From Bacteroidales bacterium UBA3663 (lineage in GTDB: Bacteria; Bacteroidota; Bacteroidia; Bacteroidales; UBA3663), in the NCBI GenBank assembly GCA_002373755.1, contig DFJU01000010.1:1-22247 (forward strand): DNA of 22,247 bases, read 5' to 3'. The notes beneath the pieces are model-generated. The model worked only from the letters and a program-made list of their open reading frames with translations, ran no database searches and was not told the DNA's origin. The position numbers were made by a program, and so were the translations under genes. Below, in pieces: positions 16,239 through 22,247 of the stretch; positions within the stretch are counted from its first letter, which is position 1, and every line of letters begins with the position of its first letter.

Positions 16239-19200
16239 ATGCGCAAAATTCTCGACATATTCAAACAGTCAATGCACATCGTGGCCATCACGGTGCTCGC
16301 AATCATGCTGTGCCTGTACGTCGTCGCGCATTTCAACCTTGCAGGCATCGCCGTCGAAACCGACGTTCGTGAGAAAATGTGCGAAAAATTGCACGCCCGT
16401 GTAGAAATGGGAACCGTCGAAGTAAACTGGCTCAACCAAATGTGCATCAATCAGTTGGTCATCTTCGACCAGAAAAACGACACAATGTTTTGCGCCCGTC
16501 GTGTGACGATTGCATTGGAGGTCATTCCGCTGTTGCACAGAAAACTGGAAATCAACACCGTACAGCTGGTCGATTTCCAATGGTACATCAAAAAAGAAAC
16601 GCCCACATCTGCCCCAAATTATTCGTTCATCGTCGAAGCCCTGATGCCAAAAAGCGCCAGCAACAGCCAACGGCACTTTCTGAACGACATTTCGCTTCAT
16701 TCGCTATTCCTGCGACAAGGACAAATTTCATACGACGTAGCAAGCGAACCACGCCATACACAAGCCATCGTCCCGGACAAAAACCATCTGTTTTTCAACA
16801 ATATAAGCGCTGTATTGTCGCTAAACGTCAACCATCAAACCGGAATGGAGATGACGCTGAAAAGAATGTCGTTGACCGAAAAAAGCGGATTCACGCTACG
16901 CGAATTTCATGGAAAAGCAGCACTGTCTGGCACCAACTTTTCGGCCAAGAATTTATCTCTGCAGCTTTCAAAAGAGTTGTCAAACGGACAAAATGCACTG
17001 CTCAGCGCAAAAGGTGAAATTTCATTGACCGACAATACGGCAAATCTGCAATTGAACAGCATCGACATTGAGGCTGGAATTTGGGGCGACATGCACGCTC
17101 GCTCCGCCCTCATCATTCCACTTGACTCGCTGTCGAAAATTTGCGGACAAACCGAATTTCTTCCAAGCCGACTGACTCGCCAAACAGCAGATGCCATCAT
17201 GCAAGAATTCGGCTTTACATGGCCGATGGCAGCCTGCCCCTACATAGACCAAATTTCAGCCTTACGATGGAATGGCCTTGCCACTATAAATTCAAATGGA
17301 TCAATCGAATATGATGGAAACATAAAGACTGAAGGATTGCTCAACAGCAAATTTTCAGCGCACATCAGCAATCGACAGAATTGCATCGATTCATTGGAAA
17401 TTGAACTTAACGGAGACATCGCATCGGTCAAATACGACAATCACCTGTACCACGACATCAGCATCGACGGAAGCTACGAAAAGCGACGCATTCAATGCAG
17501 TTTCAGTTGTCTCGACCCGATTTGCAACGTGAAGGGCAACGCCGTCGTGCAACTGACAGACACCGCTACGTTGATCAACGGACAAACGCACATTCGAAAC
17601 ATCGATCCGACAGCCATGCGTCTTACCGACATTTCCAACATCGATGGCGTCACTTTCGAAGGATTCTCCAATGTTGACATAGCGATAGACAATTCGCATG
17701 AAAATGACAATAAGCGCAAAGCAAGAGCGAGCAAAAATCTGTTCAACGGAATTCCGACCGGAGCAATCCGAATCGATTCGCTCACGATACATCGCGCAGA
17801 CGAACATTTGCATCTCGGTGCCTTCCAACTGACACACCAAAAAGAACAAAACACATCGGTCATAGCCCTGATTTCGCCGATTGCGAACATAGTCGCCACG
17901 CCTACATCTACCATCGGTTTCATACCGGTCAACCCACGATTTGCCCAAATCTTAAAACTGTCAGGCACATTGATCTACGATGCAACATTTCAGGCAGAAT
18001 GGGACACCGTGCAGCATTTCATCTCAGCAAAGATAGACATCCCGAAATGGGCGAACGGCGAAGATAGTTGCAGTCTGATGTTGACAGCAAAAGGCCCGAC
18101 ATCGGCCGAAAGTCCACGGCCATTGAACCTCGAGACCGACATCCTTTTTGAATACAATAACCAAAGTCACAGATTGGAAAGTAACTTGGCCGCGACCTAC
18201 GAGCCAGAACCGTTGCAAATCAAGTTGAAACCATCTTCATTGAGCGTCGATGGCAAACGATTCAGCACCTCAAACGCCGTGATACGCGAAGGCGATAGCG
18301 GAAATTATCTGTTTGAGAATCTGCACATTGCCGACAAAAATCAGAGGCTTGCGATCTCAGGCAGTTTCAGCAACGAAGATGGCATCGACATGCAAGTCCA
18401 TGCCGACAATTGGCAGCTCGACTTCTTCCTTGGCATGTTGCGAAAGGGCTACCTCGATTTTGGCGGCTACGCGACTGGCGATTTTCAAATTTCGTCGAAA
18501 CCGACATTGCTTTTTCAGGCACAGTCGGTGCAAGTTGACACACTCACCTACATCGGCACACAGCTGCGCGAAGGTCAGATTTCGTTTTCGTTCGATGCCG
18601 ACAGAAGCCATCTTTTGCTCTCGGCCGACATACAGAGTGCTCCTGAGCGCAACAGCCACATCGACTGCGACGTCCAATTGCACGAAGTCCACGACACCAT
18701 CGACCTCAAATTCAAAATCGATTCGCTGCCGATCGACTTTCTGCACTATTGGATTGGCGGCGCTCTTGAAGACTTGCACGGACACGCGTCGGGCGATGTG
18801 CGGGTGTACGGCGATGTCGATTCGCTCAATCTGGCAGGACGGCCACTGCTCCAGAATGTCAACTTCACGAACAGCGTGCTCGGCGCGCGGTTCTACGTGA
18901 CCGACTCACTTACTCTGACGACTGACAGCGCATCGCACAAAGGCTACGTCGGCCTCAACAACGCCACTGTGACCGACGTCAACGGGCAGAAAGCTGTGCT
19001 CACGCTCGACCTTGAACACGACCATCTGCACGACCTTGAATATGGCGTCGACATCGACATTCCTGAGACTCCGAACGGCGTGCTCGTGTTCGACCACCCG
19101 ACGCAAAAAGACGGCGCACTTTTTTGGGGAAGGCTCTGGGCCACAGGACGTTGTCAGATGCACGGCAACTACACCCATCATCGCATAAGCCTTCAGATGG

Positions 19201-20378
19201 CTCCTGCCGGACGAAGCGTATTTTACCTGTCGCCTGGCGAAGAGAACTTCACCGAAAATGCCTACAATTTCCTCACCTTCCGCGACAAAGACCTGTATCG
19301 GCAGACCGAAGAGCAGGAGAATCGCCGCATCCTCACCCTGTCGCGTTTAAATAATGAGAAAAAAGAGGAATCATCGTACGTCGAAGCCGACCTGCTCATC
19401 CACGCCAACGAGCGATGCCAAGTGTTTGTGCAGATGGATCCGTTGGCCGAAGACCGGCTGATATGCAAGGGCAACGGCGACCTTTCGCTGCACTACGACC
19501 CATTCCACGACATCAACCTGACGGGCAATTACGGCATCACGTCGGGCTCCTACACCGTCACGATGAAGGGCGATGTCATGACCAAGGCATTCCAGCTGCA
19601 GCCCGGAAGCCGCATTTCGTTCCCGGGGTCGCCAAGCGAGGCAGAACTTGACTTGAAGGCCATCTACAACATCCCGTCAGCCAACCTCAAAGACCTCGAC
19701 GAGAGTTTCGCGTCGGTCGCCAGTCTGAGCCGCACCACGTTGCCCGTTGACTGCAAATTGAACGTAACCGGCATGATCACCGCGCCGCAAATTGCATTCG
19801 ACCTGGAGGTCAAAAACACGTCCGACGACGTCCAGGCACTTGTCCACAACATCATCGGCACACAGGAAATGCTCAACCGCGAGGTGCTTTACCTGCTGCT
19901 CTTTTCGAAATTCTACACTCCGGAATACGCCTCGACGTCGCAGCGTCAGACCGGCTCGGAACTGACATCGTTCGCCAGCTCGTCGCTCACATCGCAGCTC
20001 AACAACCTGCTCGGCCACATGAGCGACAACTTCACGTTGGGCACGAATTTCCGCAGCGACAAGGGCGACTTTTCGGACATGGAGATGGACGTGTCCGTCT
20101 CTACGCGACTGCTCAACGACCGCCTGCTCATGACTGGCAACCTCGGCTACCGCGACCCGGCCAATTCCATCGGACTCAACAACACGAACACCACGTTCAT
20201 CGGCGATTTTGATGTCGAATTTCTCATCAACACACGAGGCACCGTCCGTGCGAAGGCTTATAGTCACTACAACGAACGCGACTACTCAATCAACAATGCC
20301 CTCACGACGCAAGGCATCGGAATAATTTTGAGGAAGGACTTCAAGAACCTCCTCGACCTGCTGAAACGCAAACAATAG
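16239..20378 (+). CDS. tamB: TamB/AsmA-like envelope protein (DUF490)
   Basis: 1379 aa. One N-terminal membrane anchor (about 13-32) is followed by a very long region rich in short beta-strands, as in TamB and other bridge-like AsmA-superfamily proteins. The C-terminal conserved domain shows SGSYTVTMKGDVMTKAFQL (about 1101-1120), SRISFPGSPSEAELDLKA (about 1126-1143) and a terminal region ending in LLKRKQ. TamB spans the periplasm and acts with TamA in outer-membrane protein assembly; relatives are also linked to phospholipid transport. No TamA/BamA-like gene is adjacent. The ATG at 16239 starts just before the anchor. The first two thirds use more A/T-rich codons than neighbouring genes, while the conserved C-terminal third is more G+C-rich, consistent with uneven constraint. 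A long inverted repeat follows the stop. Confidence 0.85.
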   Translation: MRKILDIFKQSMHIVAITVLAIMLCLYVVAHFNLAGIAVETDVREKMCEKLHARVEMGTVEVNWLNQMCINQLVIFDQKNDTMFCARRVTIALEVIPLLHRKLEINTVQLVDFQWYIKKETPTSAPNYSFIVEALMPKSASNSQRHFLNDISLHSLFLRQGQISYDVASEPRHTQAIVPDKNHLFFNNISAVLSLNVNHQTGMEMTLKRMSLTEKSGFTLREFHGKAALSGTNFSAKNLSLQLSKELSNGQNALLSAKGEISLTDNTANLQLNSIDIEAGIWGDMHARSALIIPLDSLSKICGQTEFLPSRLTRQTADAIMQEFGFTWPMAACPYIDQISALRWNGLATINSNGSIEYDGNIKTEGLLNSKFSAHISNRQNCIDSLEIELNGDIASVKYDNHLYHDISIDGSYEKRRIQCSFSCLDPICNVKGNAVVQLTDTATLINGQTHIRNIDPTAMRLTDISNIDGVTFEGFSNVDIAIDNSHENDNKRKARASKNLFNGIPTGAIRIDSLTIHRADEHLHLGAFQLTHQKEQNTSVIALISPIANIVATPTSTIGFIPVNPRFAQILKLSGTLIYDATFQAEWDTVQHFISAKIDIPKWANGEDSCSLMLTAKGPTSAESPRPLNLETDILFEYNNQSHRLESNLAATYEPEPLQIKLKPSSLSVDGKRFSTSNAVIREGDSGNYLFENLHIADKNQRLAISGSFSNEDGIDMQVHADNWQLDFFLGMLRKGYLDFGGYATGDFQISSKPTLLFQAQSVQVDTLTYIGTQLREGQISFSFDADRSHLLLSADIQSAPERNSHIDCDVQLHEVHDTIDLKFKIDSLPIDFLHYWIGGALEDLHGHASGDVRVYGDVDSLNLAGRPLLQNVNFTNSVLGARFYVTDSLTLTTDSASHKGYVGLNNATVTDVNGQKAVLTLDLEHDHLHDLEYGVDIDIPETPNGVLVFDHPTQKDGALFWGRLWATGRCQMHGNYTHHRISLQMAPAGRSVFYLSPGEENFTENAYNFLTFRDKDLYRQTEEQENRRILTLSRLNNEKKEESSYVEADLLIHANERCQVFVQMDPLAEDRLICKGNGDLSLHYDPFHDINLTGNYGITSGSYTVTMKGDVMTKAFQLQPGSRISFPGSPSEAELDLKAIYNIPSANLKDLDESFASVASLSRTTLPVDCKLNVTGMITAPQIAFDLEVKNTSDDVQALVHNIIGTQEMLNREVLYLLLFSKFYTPEYASTSQRQTGSELTSFASSSLTSQLNNLLGHMSDNFTLGTNFRSDKGDFSDMEMDVSVSTRLLNDRLLMTGNLGYRDPANSIGLNNTNTTFIGDFDVEFLINTRGTVRAKAYSHYNERDYSINNALTTQGIGIILRKDFKNLLDLLKRKQ

Positions 20379-20383
20379 ATTAC

Positions 20384-20451
20384 AAAAAAGACTTTTTTCC
20401 CGAAATAAATGATTTTTTCAACGCCGCATTTCTCCAAAAAAAGTCTTTTTT
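20384..20451 (+). terminator. Terminator-like inverted repeat after tamB
   Basis: A6GACT6 (20384-20398) is perfectly complementary to A6GTCT6 (20437-20451): 15 bp separated by 38 nt and followed by more T's. It begins 6 nt after the tamB stop. The arms are almost all A/T and the spacer is long, so its strength as a terminator is uncertain. Confidence 0.5.
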
Positions 20452-20452
20452 T

Positions 20453-20460
20453 TAATTTTG
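20453..20460 (+). promoter_or_regulatory. -7 promoter element for rho
   Basis: TAATTTTG fits TAnnTTTG exactly and directly abuts the 3' arm of the inverted repeat. A second match, TATTTTTG, lies at 20509-20516. Neither has a TTTG at 19 nt upstream. The first would give a leader of about 87 nt, containing a C8 run at 20490-20497, before the rho ATG. Confidence 0.45.
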
Positions 20461-20553
20461 CAGCGTCTTAGCGAGTTCTGCAAGACAATCCCCCCCCAAT
20501 TTTCTTATTATTTTTGGATTACGACTATTTCACTTATTGTGTAAGTACGCATT

Positions 20554-22247
20554 ATGTACACTCCCGAACAACTTAGTTTATTGAACGATATGGAGCTCCT
20601 GCACATCGCACAGCTCCTCAACCTTGATGCACGCAAATTTCAGTCCCGCGAACAAGGAATTGAACAGATGCTTGGTGCATTGCAGGAATGTATAGACTTG
20701 ACCGCGGAAAAACGTCGCGGCCGAAAATCCATCGCCCAAATCAACGCAGAAAACGCCTTAGCCGCATTGGATGAAACATTGGCCAACAAAACAAATCAGA
20801 ATGGCAACGTAGCGCAAGACACTCCGACGGAAGGAATGGCCGACGATGCCGCCATGCAGGACGAAAACATCGACGCCGACGGAAATTTCCAGTACGAAGA
20901 CGGCTATGCCGATGACGGCGAATACGACGGACAAGAACAGTTCGATGCCGACTACGCGAATGAAGGGCAATATGACCCGAATTACGACGACGGCGGACAA
21001 GGGAATTTTGAAGGCGACTATATGGGCGACGATAATTTTGATCCGAATTACGATGGACAGAATTACGAAATCAACGCCGAAGAAAATCCACAACAATTCC
21101 AGGAAAACACGATGCCAGAAGTCCAGCAGGACGGTCAACAAAAAAGATTTCTGGACAACGACAACGCATTCAACGAAATATTCGGCTTCATTTCCAAAGG
21201 GCATAATGAGCGCAAGCAACAAAAGATGCTCAAGAAACAGAAGCAACAGCAAAAACAGCTACAAAAACAACAACAGCAACAGCAGCAGGCAGCCGCAAAA
21301 CAGCAGCAAAGCATAGCTGAAGAACCTGACCTGGAAGCAAATATGATTGCTCCGATGGCTCGCGAAGAGTTTTCAGGCGTTCTGACCGGCGAAGGCGTAT
21401 TGGAGATCATGCCCGACGGCTTCGGCTTCCTCCGCTCATCGGACTATAACTATTTTGCATCGCCCGACGATATTTTTGTCACCCAGCAGCAGATCAAATT
21501 CTACAACTTGAAGCAGGGCGACGTGGTGCGCGGCCCAATCCGTCCGCCACACGAGGGCGAACACAACTACCCGCTGGTCAGCATCGAAAGCATAAACGGT
21601 CGAAGCGTCGATTTTGCACGCGACCGCGTTCCGTTCGAGCACCTCACGCCACTCTTCCCGAACGAGAAATTCAAGCTCTGCAAAGGTCATGACGACAGCC
21701 TTTCATGCCGCGTCATCGACATGTTTGCACCTATCGGCAAAGGTCAGCGCGCACTCATCGTCGCACCGCCAAAAGCAGGTAAGACCGTATTGCTCAAGGA
21801 GGTAGCCAATGCCATCGCCTACAACCACCCCGAGGTCTATATGATCATCCTGCTTATCGACGAACGACCCGAGGAGGTCACCGATATGCAGCGCAGCGTC
21901 AACGCAGAAGTCATCGCATCGACATTCGACGAGCCGGCCGACCGTCACGTCAAGGTGGCCGACATGGTCATCGAAAAGGCCAAACGACTCACCGAATGTG
22001 GCCACGACGTCGTCATCCTGCTCGACTCGATTACCCGATTGGCCCGCGCCTACAACACGGTTTCGCCATCGTCGGGCAAGGTGCTCTCGGGCGGTGTTGA
22101 GGCCAATGCACTTCAGAAACCCAAACGATTCTTCGGTGCAGCCCGCAAAATTGAAAACGGCGGCTCGCTCACCATCATCGCCACATCGCTCATCGAGACA
22201 GGCAGCAAGATGGATGAAGTCATCTTCGAGGAGTTCAAGGGCACGGG
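20554..22247 (+). CDS. rho: Transcription termination factor Rho with a long disordered N-terminal insertion (3' truncated)
   Basis: The frame is open from the ATG at 20554 to the window edge (564 codons; the stop lies outside). Residues 5-30 match the Rho N-terminal helical domain ([17 protein letters not shown]). Residues ~77-198 are acidic and rich in Asp, Asn, Gln, Gly and Tyr, with DPNYD occurring twice (about 141 and 163). Residues 221-252 are a Lys/Gln tract. The RNA-binding cold-shock-like domain begins at about 275 ([16 protein letters not shown]). The P-loop PPKAGKT is at 405-411, followed by [15 protein letters not shown] and [14 protein letters not shown]. The frame ends in EEFKGTG, so roughly the last 90-100 residues are missing. 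Rho is an RNA-dependent hexameric helicase that terminates transcription. Its P-loop sits roughly 225 residues later than in E. coli Rho. Long disordered Rho insertions are known in Bacteroides. Confidence 0.95.
   Translation, partial: MYTPEQLSLLNDMELLHIAQLLNLDARKFQSREQGIEQMLGALQECIDLTAEKRRGRKSIAQINAENALAALDETLANKTNQNGNVAQDTPTEGMADDAAMQDENIDADGNFQYEDGYADDGEYDGQEQFDADYANEGQYDPNYDDGGQGNFEGDYMGDDNFDPNYDGQNYEINAEENPQQFQENTMPEVQQDGQQKRFLDNDNAFNEIFGFISKGHNERKQQKMLKKQKQQQKQLQKQQQQQQQAAAKQQQSIAEEPDLEANMIAPMAREEFSGVLTGEGVLEIMPDGFGFLRSSDYNYFASPDDIFVTQQQIKFYNLKQGDVVRGPIRPPHEGEHNYPLVSIESINGRSVDFARDRVPFEHLTPLFPNEKFKLCKGHDDSLSCRVIDMFAPIGKGQRALIVAPPKAGKTVLLKEVANAIAYNHPEVYMIILLIDERPEEVTDMQRSVNAEVIASTFDEPADRHVKVADMVIEKAKRLTECGHDVVILLDSITRLARAYNTVSPSSGKVLSGGVEANALQKPKRFFGAARKIENGGSLTIIATSLIETGSKMDEVIFEEFKGT

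Noticed and set aside
21240..21310. CAA/CAG run in rho considered as a microsatellite or assembly artefact
   Set aside because: The tract mixes CAA, CAG and AAA codons irregularly and stays in frame with conserved Rho domains on both sides, so it looks like selected coding sequence.
20758..21410. Hydrophobic minus-strand open frames opposite the rho insertion, one rich in Cys
   Set aside because: They are the complement of the Asp/Asn/Gln-rich rho segment: GAC/GAA codons read backwards give Val/Phe/Ile, and CAG/CAA give Cys/Leu. Rho on the plus strand is certain.

Overview
The window looks like a chromosomal segment from a member of the Bacteroidales (phylum Bacteroidota), with moderate G+C. 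Four things support this: the -7 promoter elements fit the Bacteroidota consensus TAnnTTTG; start codons generally lack Shine-Dalgarno sequences; the protein families and variants are typical of the group (NatAB-like ABC pair, DUF2582 winged helix, Tat-type ferredoxin aldo/keto reductase, NamZ/DUF1343 lipoprotein); and Rho carries a long disordered insertion. I see no rRNA, tRNA, CRISPR array, insertion sequence, phage gene or plasmid gene. No gene-free stretch exceeds about 215 bp.

Layout. Positions 1-6473 (+): the 3' end of aroB, a secreted M6-type metalloprotease, a PIF1-like helicase and an S9 peptidase lipoprotein, ending in a strong stem-loop terminator. Positions 6578-6775 (-): a 65-aa winged-helix protein with a near-perfect promoter and its own terminator. 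Positions 6860-12815 (-): a compact run of five genes read leftwards. They are a fused NapH/NapG-like membrane polyferredoxin, a Tat-signal aldo/keto reductase with two 4Fe-4S sites, an ABC ATPase, a shortened NatB-like permease and a beta-helix lipoprotein of the Cthe_2159 type. Spacings are from an 8-nt overlap to about 54 nt, so they probably form one operon. Positions 13031-14887 (-): dnaJ and an HD-domain phosphohydrolase. Positions 14985-20378 (+): a NamZ-like (GH171/DUF1343) lipoprotein and a TamB/AsmA-like envelope protein. Position 20554 to the right edge (+): rho, cut off by the window.

How the genes may work together. Much of the content is cell-envelope biology: two secreted peptidases, a predicted peptidoglycan glycosidase, a TamB-like protein and a surface beta-helix lipoprotein. 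The most system-like unit is the polyferredoxin plus Tat aldo/keto reductase. The sequence suggests an electron path from membrane quinol, through a fused NapH/NapG-like protein, to an exported iron-sulfur reductase; this is inference. The most unusual non-coding signal is an over-represented element, roughly AAAWTCGCGTAGCA. It recurs through the window, is enriched between genes, and forms a perfect inverted pair that serves as a terminator, much as DNA-uptake sequences do in other bacteria. Rho has an N-terminal region roughly 225 residues longer than in E. coli, with an acidic N/Q/D/Y-rich part followed by a Lys/Gln tract.
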